Shown one piece after another: positions 12,731 through 24,930 of a DNA stretch of 64,000 nt. Position 1 is the first letter of the stretch, and each line of letters begins with the position of its first letter. Location of the stretch: NCBI GenBank assembly GCA_029207755.1, contig JARCOQ010000017.1:8320945-8384944 (forward strand), written 5' to 3'. Origin of the DNA: Chamaea fasciata (Eukaryota; Chordata; Aves; Passeriformes; Sylviidae). The notes below the pieces were generated by a model. That model was not told the DNA's origin. It ran no database searches and saw only the letters and a list, made by a program, of their open reading frames with translations. The translations under genes and the position numbers were made by a program.

Positions 12731-12955
12731 CTTCCCCACATACAGCGGCTCCGTGCCCGTGTACTCCTCCACCACGAAGAACTGATTCCAGACCCAGCCA
12801 CGCTTCACTCGCCCGCTGGCCAGCAGTGCAGGATCCCCGGGCTCCCCTAGGCCAGGGCCCTCCACCTCCGTGTGCATGGCCCAGGACCCCAGCTCCTGGA
12901 TGGCGCAGAACAGCAGCAGCATGGTCCACAAGAAGCCCTGCAGACCCTTCGCCAT
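12731..12955 (-). CDS. CDH22: CDH22 first coding exon (start codon, signal peptide, prodomain, Trp2/Trp4 strand)
   Basis: This 225-bp exon encodes residues 1-75 of cadherin-22. Residues 1-26 form a signal peptide with hydrophobic core [12 protein letters not shown] and probable cleavage near GSWA. Residues 27-48 are a short prodomain. R49-V-K-R52 is a furin-type site. The mature protein then begins GWVWNQFF, giving Trp54 and Trp56, the Trp2 and Trp4 that define type II cadherin strand-swap dimerisation. The exon ends ...GTEPLYVGK, then a strong donor (aag|gtaagc) at 12730, phase 0, and joins in frame to IHSDSD in the next exon. The start is supported by a good Kozak context (G at -3, G at +4) and an in-frame TAG nine bases upstream (12962-12964). 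The [19 protein letters not shown] segment fits CDH22 as recalled. Expression in brain and a cell-adhesion role are known for the family, not shown here. Confidence 0.95.
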
Positions 12956-12975
12956 GGCACTCTAGGAGGCTGCAT
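12847..12975 (-). other. Upstream ORF overlapping the CDH22 start
   Basis: An ATG at 12973-12975, 20 nt before the CDH22 start and out of frame with it, opens a 42-codon frame that ends at a TAG at 12847-12849, inside the main coding sequence. Its context is weak (C at -3, C at +4), so ribosomes could scan past it. If the exon begins at 13007 as proposed, every spliced CDH22 transcript using this exon carries it. The Cys- and Arg-rich peptide resembles nothing known; any role would be translational control. Confidence 0.5.
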
Positions 12976-13007
12976 GAGCTGGAGCTTCTGGATGGGCCGC
13001 CAGCATC
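12956..13007 (-). other. CDH22: CDH22 5' UTR part of the first coding exon, with splice acceptor
   Basis: Just upstream of the start codon on the minus strand is a good acceptor: a pyrimidine-rich tract (tttcctcctactcttccc) then taaag|gatgc, putting the exon start at 13007. This leaves 52 nt of 5' UTR in this exon and implies at least one upstream noncoding exon. The acceptor was placed by eye, and no transcript supports it here. Confidence 0.6.
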
Positions 13008-16000
13008 CTTTAGGGAAGAGTAGGAGGAAAGCCCACACTAGCACTGTGAGGCTGCCCAGTCAGCGCAGAGCATCCCCATCCCTGCTGCATGCTGCGCCCT
13101 GCAGCTGGAGCACTCCTGTCCAGCCTGAGTCACATCTGTGACAAGAGGCGTCCCGGACTGCCTGCTGCTGGTGTGGGAGCAGTCAGTGCTGGTGCCTGGC
13201 AGGCTGCTCCTGGGTCTCCAGAGAAGAGTCTGGCAGCTGGCATTTGTCCCCAGAGGCAGAGCTGCAGGGCTCCGTGCCCAGCTGGCACCGGGGAAGGGGG
13301 CGATGCTCAGCCTGCTGCCCACCCCACCTGCGGGCAGGGAACGCCACAGCGGCACACGGGGCACAGACACACACTGCTGGCATTCACAGGAGGAGGAGGA
13401 AAGCTCTTCCACAAATGTTTTCACAGAGAAGTTAACAGGATGAGCTGCTGTGGCCAATGTCTGCCTGTCCTGTGGAAGCCTGGGATTACTGTGCAAGGGG
13501 TGTGGCAGTGCAGGTGTCTGTGCCACACGTGCAGTTCACAAGGCCATTTGTAACTCCCATCTTCAGGGGGACAACATCCCAGTGCCTGGTGAAGGGTCCT
13601 CTGCCCAGATGACTCCAGTCTCTTCCATTCTCCGCTGGCTCACGCAGGGAGGTGTAGGGCAGTCAGCAGCATCTCCAGAAGCCTGGAAAAAGCCAAGGTG
13701 TCAGAGTTGGTGTGAAAACACGGCCCACTGTCCCCCTGTGCTCCTCCTGCAGCCTTGGTCAGTATCTCCTGCCCTGCCCCGCCCCAAGGTGCTCCACAGC
13801 AGTGCCAAATCCCACAGGTCCTGCCAGAGCAGGAACACAACGGGGAGGGCTGCAGAGCTCTCAGCATTGCAGACATCTGCTCCAGCAGGGACTCTGAGAC
13901 CAAGGACCCTGCTGACAAGGGCATCCCCTCAGTACCTGGTCCTGGCTGTTGAGAGGAGTGAGGTCTGTGCCTGGAAGGAGTCATTGGTGCCCACACTGTT
14001 AGGAGACGTGTAGCAGCACTCCTGGCACAGCACAGCTGCCAGTGCCTGCACAGGACCAGACCACAGCAGTCCTGCACAAGCAGACAAGGCTCAAGCTGAG
14101 GGACACCAGCCCCTGAGCATGGGAGGTACAGCCTGTTCAGATACTACTGCAAGCTCTCCCTGCAGAACCTTTCTGTCATCTCACCTCTGCAGCCATGGGC
14201 AGGAGGAAAGCATCTGTTCAAGAATTTGCCACCTGGCTGACTTTAAAGGTAACAGTTTGAGAAAGGGCTCTGGTGTAAGCTTCAAACCACCCTCAAGGCA
14301 CTATGGGCTGAGACATGAGACCTTTAGCCAAGGGCACATTGCACCCAGTGAGCACATGGGGAGAAGAAGCCTGATCAGGAGATGGGAATGCAGCATCTAT
14401 CTCTCCCTGCACCAACACCCTGAGCTTCTACCAGAGCCGTGCGATATCAGCCACAGCCTGATCTACTCATGAAACATGCACCAGTCTGCAGAATTCACCT
14501 CCTGTCAGCTGTTACAATGAACTGGAGGCAGAAAAAGGGTGAATGGAAAGGAAAATGATCCCAGACTAGATGTCCGTCTACGCCCCATAGAAAGGGAATT
14601 GGACTGTGCTTTGCACAGACCCCTGCACGAATCTGAACAGTCTGAGCTGTTCAGAGGAGGGACAGCTCCCACATATTTCTCCAGTTCTTTCCCTCACTTG
14701 CCATTCCCTCTTGTGACTCCACCAATGGGGCTGTTTCCCAAACAGGGAATGTCTGCTGCACTCTTTCCTGTCTGCATTCACTTGTCTGGACAAACACTTC
14801 CCTGAGAACCACAAAGCATCATTCTACACTGCTTGTTCATGGTTCACAAGTTGTGTCCCACAATGTGCACGAATGTATTCAGCAAAAGGGCTCACACACA
14901 TCCCACCCCATGTAGAGCTAAGATCACTCATACACACTGGCTTCCTTTGTCTATTTGTGCCTCATTTGTGTGCACACTCATTTTCTCCCCATGTACACAC
15001 ACTATATTCCACTCACACATGCACATCAGCTGTCACATGTGCCAGCCCTGTGCACTTCATGCTCCAAGAAAGACAAGGTCTCCAGTGTATTTTTATGTTA
15101 GCAATCATGGTACAGAAGCACTAACAATGCTCCCCACCCTTCCTCCTTGCCAGCCCACTTATTATGAAGATATTTCCACACCAGCCAGGTGAGGCTGTTG
15201 GCAACGCCACAACTGTGTCTTGCAGCCAGGCCTCCCCACGCAGAAGTGCTTCCTGTCCCTGCCCCCAAAGGGCAGCTGCACTGCTGGTGAGGATTCCTAT
15301 CAAACACCAGAGTATTTAACATTGTACTCTTAGGGGAGTAGGATGACCTGTAGGTGGGTGATGGACCGAGCCATCTCTTCCCACACTTAGGGTAAAGTAA
15401 CATCACAGATGAAATGCAGAGACTGGGGTTCCTGCTCTGGAGCAATGGAGCTGAGGCTGCCTGACCCAGAGCAGGATCCAGAGCAAGACACTCACAAGAA
15501 CTGCACAAGTGCAAATGTGCTTCATCACACTTACCTGGCTATATAGAAGATAAATACAAGACATAGTGCACCACTGCCACAAACAGCACCTCACCAAATT
15601 CTCACACCTAGGAAATCTCTGGTTATTTTGGAGTAGGTTACCCAGACAGTGAGACATATCAATAAACTGAGCAGCATAAGCTGTGCCAGAGCCAAGAGCT
15701 TCAGGTCAGCACAAAGGGCAAACAAGCAAATGTGGGAAGAACACTCTATCCAGCATCTCTGCCTGCCACTCTGCAGCCCTTCCGCAGGCAACACCTTCGG
15801 TTACATCCAAAATCTGAGTACAAATGAGTCGTAGTTGGTAAAGTCAACTTCCAGAAAGAGAATTTAAAAAGAGAATCCATCTGGCATGTGTTCTCAGGAC
15901 AACTATGTCAGCAGAGCCTTGGGGAGAAACAGCCACCACCTGCTGAAGTCTCCCATTCTGCCCACCCAGCATCCTGTCCTTGCCATCCAGGAGCAGATCC

Positions 16001-19000
16001 ATCCACACTGATTTATAAAGCCCTGCCAGAAGTCTGACAAGGCAGCAATGCCAGTGCCAGGGAGCAGTTCTGCAACACTGAAAGCCTTCTGAACACATGA
16101 GGAGGCTGCAAGAAAGTCAGTCCAATGAAGCAAATCCTGGCACCACAACTAACATCAGCATCCAGGATCTCCAATCGAGCTGGCACATGAAGGCAGCACA
16201 TTCCCACTGCCTCCAGCACACAGCACTCAGGGCACACAGCTGGCAGAAGGCACCAACACTGGCTCTGTGACAGCAGTAGGAGCCACCTTCATTCCCCTCA
16301 TCACACCATTTCACACCTTAGCGGCATCTGATTTCCTCCACGACACAGCTACCCCAGCCACACACTGCAATCAGCCCTGTGCACACAGAAATGCCACTGC
16401 TCCTTGCTCAGAAATGGACACTGGGCCTTCTCTGTCAGCCTGACCAGAGCTACAGAACATCAATGGAAGCAGCACAATCCCGTATGGTATCAATAAACCA
16501 GTAACAATAACAGTTTAAGTGCACACACTAAAGTAAGGCAGGAAAGAGGAAGTGAGGGCAGAAGAAGCTGCAGTGGGTGAGCTCCACTTGAGCAGAGCTG
16601 CTCCCCGGCTGGCAGACAAGCTGGCCCACAGTTCCCAAGGCAACTTGTTCAGCCCTGTTGCATCTGAGCACTCCACAGAGCAGATTCTGCCATGGAGAGG
16701 AGAGTCCTGCTGAGCACCCATGGGCTGGGCTGCGTTGCTGTGGGAAACACAACCTTATGTATAGTCTCAGCTATTGTGCCGTTTTTTATATTTAACAGAT
16801 TTCTCATCTGAGCTAACACGGTTTGCTGGTGACTGTCTCACGTGTCCAAAGTTCAGCTGCTCTCAGCTGAGCTGTCTGCATGCTCTTCCTGTGGGCAGCA
16901 ATGCAGGTGCTGTAACCCGAGTTGCCTCATCCAGGTCCCAGACATCAAAGCCCAACTACAGAACCTGTGGCGACCTCCAGTCCCCTGCACCACAAAATGT
17001 GGGCTCAGAGACACATCTGTAGCCAGGCTCATTGCCACAAACCAGATCCTCCTTCTCCAGAGACAAATTCTCAGCCCGTATCTGTTCTGTGACAGCTTCA
17101 GGGTCGTGTCTCTCTTCAGTGTGCAGAACTTTCTTTCCAGCTGTCACATCACAGACCTCTCCCAGAGGCTGCAAAGCCAAGAGCCCCAAGTCCCATGCGT
17201 GCCCTTGCAGCAGCAGGAATCAAGACATCCTAGAAGGTCCCATGCACCAGGAACCAGGACTAGCACAACATTTATTTCCCTGTGTTACTGAAAACCTTTC
17301 ACCAACAGCTGGAAGTGCCTCTTCTCTCTGCCACACGTGAGCAGCAGGGCCGTAAATAACCAGTGGGAGCTGCTGCTGCAGCCAGCCCAGCCCACAGCAG
17401 CACACATGCACCCTCATGGCAGCATGCCCAGCACTCACCACACCAAGCAGGTTTCCACGCAGAGTGTGAAGCACCAGACCCTCACACTGCCCCAGGCCCA
17501 GGGTGATGTCCCCTCTCCTGCTGCTCTGCCATCCCCACTTCCAATTATCAGCACAATTCCCCCCTCCCCTGCCCACCAGAGCTCGTGCAGTTTGTTGGTG
17601 TGCATTTGGCACAGCTATACTGTACATCATGTTGACAGTAGAAATTACATCCTGAGCTTATGTTTTACACTGTGCTCTGTCAGAACTCACCGCAGCCCAG
17701 TGATCAGGACAAATTGAATAGCATCCCGTCCATGTCAATATTTATTTCATTTTACAAATGCAGGCTGATGCAGGAGAAAGTAGGCAGGGGGAGGGAGAAG
17801 ACATGGGCAGGCAAGAGCACACCACGATAGCACTGGCCAGGACACCACAGCCCAACATTACTGCCCAACGCAGCAGGGCCAAGGCAGTGATCCAGGGAGG
17901 ACTGTCCCACCTAGAGGCCAGGAAGCATCCCCAGGAGCCCATACAGTGCTCCCATGCACGTGGCTCTACTGGAAGGGTTGGCACACCAGTGCTGCTCCTC
18001 TGACAAGCCCTAATAATTGGTAGAAAACGCAGAACTTCCCACCAGGTATCAGAAGATGCAAAGGCAGGGAAAGAGAGCCCTCTCTCCTCAACCCCAGTCT
18101 GCAGCCTCAGCAAACATGAGCTCGGATGCCCTGCTTTGGTTCCCCACTCCTCCCAGCAGAGTGGCACCAGCTACCAGCACAAGCATCAGGACTGCTCCAG
18201 CTGTACAGAACAGCCATGAGGATGCTACAAAGGCTGCTGAGGAGCAAGGTAAGAGCAAGGCATTGCTTGCACCACCCTCTAGAATGCAGAGCCAGAGCAT
18301 GAATACCAAGCACAAGAGAGGAGCTCCTTAAAGCTTGAGCTTTCTTCTGCTTTACCACAGCCCTTCCACACCCCAGAGGACACAAGGAAAGGAAGGCTGC
18401 AATAGGAGGGTTGCTGGCCAGAGACAATACCTGAGTCCTGACACCCACGGACCTCTTGCTGCTGGATCAGCTGCCTGCAGAATGAGTTCAAACTGGGAGC
18501 AGCCCTTACATGGCTCCAGCCCCCTATTCAGCAAAGCCAGGGAAGGAGCAGACAGCAGCACAGCAGGGACAATCCTCAGGGTGGGGACAGCCGTGGCTGC
18601 CAGCACCTGTACGCAGAATCCCAACCCCATGGCTGAAAATAGGGAGTTTGTGGACTCTCATGCTGCCAGAGAGCTGCTCCTCACAATGTGCTCTCCCAAG
18701 GGCAGATCATGCAGGGACAAAGGGAGCATGAGAAGAGCTCTGGTGTGCCTGCATCCCCAAGGTCTCGAGCAGATATCTCTGATCAGTCCCGAGGAAGACA
18801 CACAGGTCCAGCACTGTTCTGCCAGCTTTGGCACTGACCACAGCTCTCACAGGGAGGCTGCAGAGAAGAGCATGGGGAGGTATAAGAGGCAGGTTGGAGA
18901 TGCAGACAGGACACAGTCACAGCTTTGTCAATGGTTTGCAGCTCTGCTTTCAACAGGCAGGACTACAGCACCTTCGGAGATAACCCAGGACAGGAAGTCA

Positions 19001-20999
19001 GATGGACAAAAGCTCCTACTTGACTCCCAGCAAGCAGCCATAAGTGCCCCACTGTTAGAGCAGCAAGAGCACAAGTTTCACACCAGCTTGTCCCAGAACA
19101 TGCAAATCTGTGTGGAGACCCTTTCTAAAGAGTGGGGCCAACCTCCAGCACCAACCAGCCCCCTCCATTCTCTGTCCAGTTCTTTCTGACCCCACTGTCC
19201 CTTTACCTGAGAGCTCCGAGGGTGTGCGCTGGCTCCAGCTCCATCCACACGTGTCAGCTCTGTCACCTCCAGGGAACAGCTGAAGCCACGTGCAAGCACA
19301 AGAGCAGCTCTGGTGGTCAAATTAGTGCCAGCTCAGTCTGCATCCACGGGGAGCCCACCTGCCTCCCATCTGAGAGCGTGGGCAGCACACGAGCCCAGCT
19401 CAGACAGCTCTGGCTGGGAGACGGGGCAGGAAAAAGGCTGCAATTACTGCAACAGCAATTCTTCTCCAGCACTGCCTACAGTGCAGCACGGGGGCTGTGA
19501 CCACGTCTGCTCCTGTTAAACAGGATTCAAATCCGCTTAATGCTCCCCTTCCTGGGAAAAAGAACAGGCTGGCTAGAGCACACTCCCCAGATCTGTTGTA
19601 TGGAGGTAATACAAGCATGGCAAGGCTGCTGCAAAGCTTTAAGATGGTTCATAATCTCCAGGCCTAGGGCTAAAACATGAACTCAGGCTCTCTGGAGCTC
19701 ACTTTCTCTACTGGATATTGTAAGACAAGATGAGGCAAAGGTACTTTTTTTTCCCTTTTATAAACTTCTCCTCAAAATACAGAGACGAGAGATGAGGCAA
19801 TCTTGCCAGACATAAAATACTGTCAACTCCAGGCCAGGCAGGTGTATCACAATCAAGCTTCCAACACCCCACACACTGTCTCTTGACAAGGCATGTCAGA
19901 CCACACCAAGCCTAGACCACTGCACCTTGGCCAAGCACCCACCCATACCCCCACAACCTCCCACAGCTCCTCTCCAGCATTCAGGAGGCTCCCCTGGATT
20001 ACCCCTTTGTGCTGGACAACTGAATGCTCAGGGTATTGAGCCCTCTGCCCCACAGGGAATACTCTGCAGTTTTAGAACACCAGGGACTAACAACACAACC
20101 TGGCTCAGCCCCCACAAACCAGTGTCCTTGACTGGAAAACATGAACACACATCACTAATTCTGTAAGGGATGGCAGCACTGCTGAGAGAAGAGGTGTGGG
20201 ATGCCCACTCACATCAAGACAGATGATGATTGCAGCCACTGCACTGCAAGTTCCCATTGCACAGCAGATCCCATCAGTGCCATTTAAGTCTCAATGCTCA
20301 GATAAAGCTGGACAAAGTACCAGAATACTGGTGCCACAGAGAGAATCTGGAAGCTAGACAGGTTTTTGCAAACTCTGGAACCCCCACTGCACCTTCTGCT
20401 GAAATGGATCCTGCAGAAGGCAGGCTCTGACTCAGTGTCCTTTCCAGAATACCACCAAATTTTGCCAATCAAGCTAGAGATGGCAAGAGATATTAACCTG
20501 GATAGGACATAGCATCACACTGTGTACAAATGCTGGAGATCAGTGGCAAAAAGATTCAAAACTGTAGAGGCTTTTGAATTAAGATATTTAAATTACTTTT
20601 ATCTTTACTTACACAGTGAAAGGGTTACGTAAACAGTTACTGGACAAGCACATCCCAAATGCAGGTCCAGACCGTGCAAGGCAACATTTGGTAGCAATCT
20701 GCCTTTCAGCAAGTCTTCAGCCCTGATACAGAGCACAGAAAACAGACAGATGATAAAATCAAGTTCTCTCTCTGATGTCACCCTAGCCTCAGCTTTGACA
20801 GGGCAGAAAACTACTTATCCGTAGTAAAACTTTAGTCATGCTTATTCTTGAAGTGAATCTCTGGATTTCCTCTTTCTGCTTCCTTGGAACTATTCTCCCA
20901 GCAAGGAACTCCTTCATCTGCCTTTCTTCTCAGATAAACTTGCACACAGTTGAGAAAAGCCGTTTTTGCAGAGGAATGTGTACCTACACAACGCTCAGG

Positions 21000-21460
21000 T
21001 CTGTATGACTAAGCATGCCTCTTTCTCCCTCCTTTTTAAGTTGCTTTAAGTTTAATTATTGTCCCCTTTGATGGTGCCTTGAGAAATTATAATAGAAAAA
21101 TGAGGCAACTGCCAGAGCAGAAGCTATTCACAACCTTTTGACTTCTCATGTTCAGTCACTTTCTGCTCTCAGACACACTGTGAGGAACAGTATTTGTTAA
21201 AGCTCTCACACAAGCATTGTTTGGAAAGAAGTATTTTCAGAGTTTAGGAGGGTTTTTTTCCCCTCCAAATCTTCTCTAGTCCAAAGTTTCAAAGAAATTT
21301 TAATTGCAAAGAAAATCTCAACATTTGCCCTAGGGAAGAGGTTTTTACAGCCATAACGGTCTCGCTCTGCAGCAATTCTTATCCAAATATGGAATTTTCA
21401 TGCCTTGTCTACGTGAATACAATACTTTTAATTTGTCTTTAAAAACAGCCTCGGAGAGGA
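21000..21460. promoter_or_regulatory. AT-rich intronic block
   Basis: The sequence from about 21.0 to 21.46 kb is AT-rich, non-repetitive and closed in all frames, with motifs such as tttaattattgtcccctttg near 21050. It has the texture of a conserved noncoding element in the long first intron. Only composition supports this. Confidence 0.22.
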
Positions 21461-21899
21461 GGTGGAAGCAGCCATCACAGCATCCCTGTCACAACTTCTG
21501 AGATGGACAGAGCTCGTCTTGCTGCGGCGAGAGAGCTCCAGAGCTCAGACCAAGTCTTTAATTTTAGCATCTAGACAGAGAGCTGTATCTGAAAGTCATT
21601 CCCTTACAAACACCCTGTATAAAATCAGAAGTTGCATTCTAAAAGATCTGCATCTTTTATGCCCCAGCACCTCCTGAGGAGCCAGAAGTGCTCTCATGCA
21701 GTGGGGCAGAGAACCCTCACCAGCCTCCACTGCCAGAGCTGCACCTGTGGCACAGCCCAAGGACACACAGGGACCACCATCACTCCCCTCCTTGCCTCCT
21801 CCTGCCCCTTCTTCAGGCCCTGAACACCAGCAAAAGTAATAAGAAAGGAAAGGCATGAGCCCAAAACAGGACAGGTGGAATCAAAGCTGATGGCCCAGA

Positions 21900-22110
21900 C
21901 AGACAACGGGCCATTTGGGTAAGAATTAAAGGACAAAGGAAAATAAAAAAGCACAAAATGGAATTCTTCCGCTTTGACAAATGTGGAGGGAATTGGGTTC
22001 TTTTTAAGCCAATGTTTGGCAGATGCATGAATTATTTATCATTCAATATTGTGTGATTAAATGGAAAATTGAAGATGTTCATAGCTCTGTCTGTAACTTT
22101 CTACCTCTTG
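21900..22110. promoter_or_regulatory. AT-rich intronic block with paired TTTGACAAA/ATTA motifs
   Basis: About 210 AT-rich bases contain ctttgacaaatg, gaattatttatcattcaat and gtgtgattaaatgg. No frame is coding and no repeat family is recognised. It is a candidate conserved element, weakly supported. Confidence 0.22.
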
Positions 22111-24544
22111 TGAAAGACTCCCCAAATTCCTACACAGAATAACAAGTGGGTATTATACTGAGTCAGAAAGGTTCAAAGAAACCTCCTTCAATTTGCTTCT
22201 CAAGGTTCAAGGTCATGTTCAGACTCAGTCCTCTGGTGAAATAAATACTATAGCAGGCACACATCACTTCCAGGAAGGTTTCTTGCTGCTGCACACTCTT
22301 CTTCCCTATACATCTTAATCCTCTTAGCAATTTTGTCCTTGGAAATCCCTCAGTCTTCATGACAGGAGATCTGCAACCCCTCTTTACAGAAGGCATGAGA
22401 CCGAGGAAGTCCCTTCCCCTGACAGTACACTGTCATTTTGAGACTAAGAACAGGCCCCAACAGGATCCTCCACAATGAAGCTGAGAGGTTGTCAGGGAGG
22501 ACAAGAGCAGCCAAAAACCAGGACAAGACCTGGGGGGTGCACCTGCAGTTTTCACAGTACTTTTCTGCAGTGTTAACAAGATCATCTGGTTGAGAAAAGC
22601 CCAGATTAGAAGCCTGTACCAACTTTCTACTGCAGATACCTCTTCAGGTGCCTTTGGCCCAAGCTAAGCAGCTTCCTCAGTACCTCAGGACAAGCCTGCA
22701 GCAATAAACAGCTGTTAGAAAGGTGGAAGAATGAGTGTAATTAGTCTCCTTAATGCCAATTTCAGCCTGATCTCTCACACTTAAGAAAACTGTTACAACG
22801 ATTTTTTTTTTTTCAAAGGAGCTCATTAAATAAAAATTAGAAGCAAGATAGTATAATGGGTAAGAAAATTGTTTCTGCACCATCCTGCTAAAATCCAAAA
22901 CTGCCCTGCCTGCAGACAGGCTTTTCCGGTTTGGAAGAAGATGCTCCAAACCCTCCTGCTCTCTGGGAATTCCTAAGCACCAGGACAAAAAGAAGGAATC
23001 TGGGTACCACAGGAATTTAGGAACCTGAAGCAGAATGCTGCACACCTTCATCCCCCAAAGAGGAATCAAACATGCTTTGCTAAGACGCAGCACCGTGCAG
23101 AACACTCCACCACAGCTGGCAGAAATCCCTGGCAGCTGAGTCTCCAACACAGGTAGTACATTTTGGCCAAGTCTGCTTGAAAGTCAACATCTCCAAGAGG
23201 AGCACAGCAAGGAGAGGGTCTGCCCAGATGATCAGAGCTCTCCTTCATCCCTTCCTGGGTCCCTGAGGCAGCACAAACAGGTCAGCAGTGAGCAGAGTTC
23301 TTGAGAACAAGCACCAGAGCACGGCAGCCCCACGGGAGCCTTGGGATAGTCACCCTGGCAGACACTCATTCAAAGGAAAGCCCATCTCTCCCTCACAAAG
23401 AGCTACCAGGAGAGACCAGAGCCTCTTGCTGGGCCAGGGACCTATGCCCTGGAGCAGATGTGCCAGGAATCCTCAGAGCACAGTGTTTGCCCACGAGCTG
23501 CAGATAACAGCCTTCTGCAAAAATAAAGGACTGACCTTCTTGTAAGCAACCTGCAGACAACAGCAACAGGCTAAATTTTGCATTCAACCATTAATGATTG
23601 ATGCATTATTTATTTGGAATCATTTGCTTCATTCTACTAATCACATCACCACTACCAGCTCCTGACAACGAACAGTGCTTACAGTCATGTCCCAGGAGTC
23701 ACTCTCTGCCCAGAGCAGCTCAAACCGCAGCTCGGCAGCCTCAGGGTTATTTCACCTCCCCAGGAAAACATCCAGGCTTTGCCAAAAGCTGCTCGCTGCC
23801 CTGCAGACACCACAAGCCACACACCCTCTGATGGCCAGCATCTGACACTCCTGCACACTGCCCCACATCCAGAGGGAGCTGCTGAAACCCACAAGTCCAA
23901 CAAGGGTTCACTTGCAGTCAGATGAAACTGGCACCACACTCACACTTTCCCTGCCCTGAGCCCTTCCTGCACTTTGAGCCCAGCCTCCTGTTGTAGTCTA
24001 ACTGCAAAACAAGGTAACCACTGTGAGTTTCTATAAACTTTCAGGGCCAAATTCACGTGTCAATAGCCCAACTTGGGCCCCACCAAGAAGACCACCTTGC
24101 AAAGGCAAACAGCCCCATAAAGAGGACCCACATGGAAACCAGACACCCCCGGGGCAGAGCAGCCCTTTGTCCCCTCTGTGCCACAGCCCAGAACATCCCA
24201 ATTGTGTCCCCCCCAGGCACTCCTGTGCCACCACTTCGCAGGCAAAACCCATGCAGCAAAGGGCACAGACACCTTTCCCCAGAGGAACCAGTCCTTTGGG
24301 AATGGACCAAGTCAGGATGGGAGCTCGAGACAGGGACAGAGCACACATCCCAGGTCACTTGCATGCAAATGAAGAAGCATTTTAGCATCCAGTCTGGTAG
24401 AATCAAATTTTTATATCCTTCCATGCCCACTAAATTCTGTTCACAAAGACCAAGGAAAGAAAAGGAAGTAAAAGCCTTAATAAATGCTGGAAGAGCAGGG
24501 AGCTCACACCAGCTCCCAGCCCAGCGTAGCTCAGGGATTATCTA

Positions 24545-24930
24545 GGCAATAGTTTATTTTTCTCTCCAGTATCATTTTCCCAGCTTGATCTCTACTGTCG
24601 CAGTATGATGGTTTCACCCCATTAGCCTTGCTTAAAAAAGTGATCCCAGGACTGTGAGTGTTATTGCCCACATAAATCAGGAGGCTTTGAATATGGAGCA
24701 CCTTTAAATAAACAGCTGATGGAAGTGAAGTTCCGGGATCATTATTAATAGCTTTTCATTTCTGTGTCCGCTGTGCTGTGACATTCTTTCCCAGCAGAAA
24801 GCCTCCGCTTCCTATCCCCAGTACATCTGATCCCTTGAGTCCTCCAGTCAGAATGAATGACTGTACCTTTGTGTTAATTGCATCGCCCGTTCCACAAACT
24901 GAATACTAATATTAACTAGCAAGAGGAGGA
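24545..24930. promoter_or_regulatory. Candidate conserved noncoding element in CDH22 intron 1
   Basis: This block of about 385 bases differs sharply from the CAG-rich flanks. It has balanced composition, no repeat signature and clustered transcription-factor-like words: tttaaataaacagctgatgg (an E-box beside a TAAA run), atcattattaatagc, gttaattgcatcg and actaatattaactagc. Of the intronic blocks it looks most like a deeply conserved developmental enhancer. That is a judgement by eye; cross-species alignment would decide it. Confidence 0.4.

Noticed and set aside
12826..13141. Plus-strand frames over the first CDH22 coding exon
   Set aside because: Antisense shadows of a well-supported coding exon.
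14830..15070. CA-rich tract suggesting a microsatellite
   Set aside because: cac/aca words are frequent but irregular; there is no consistent tandem period long enough to call a repeat.
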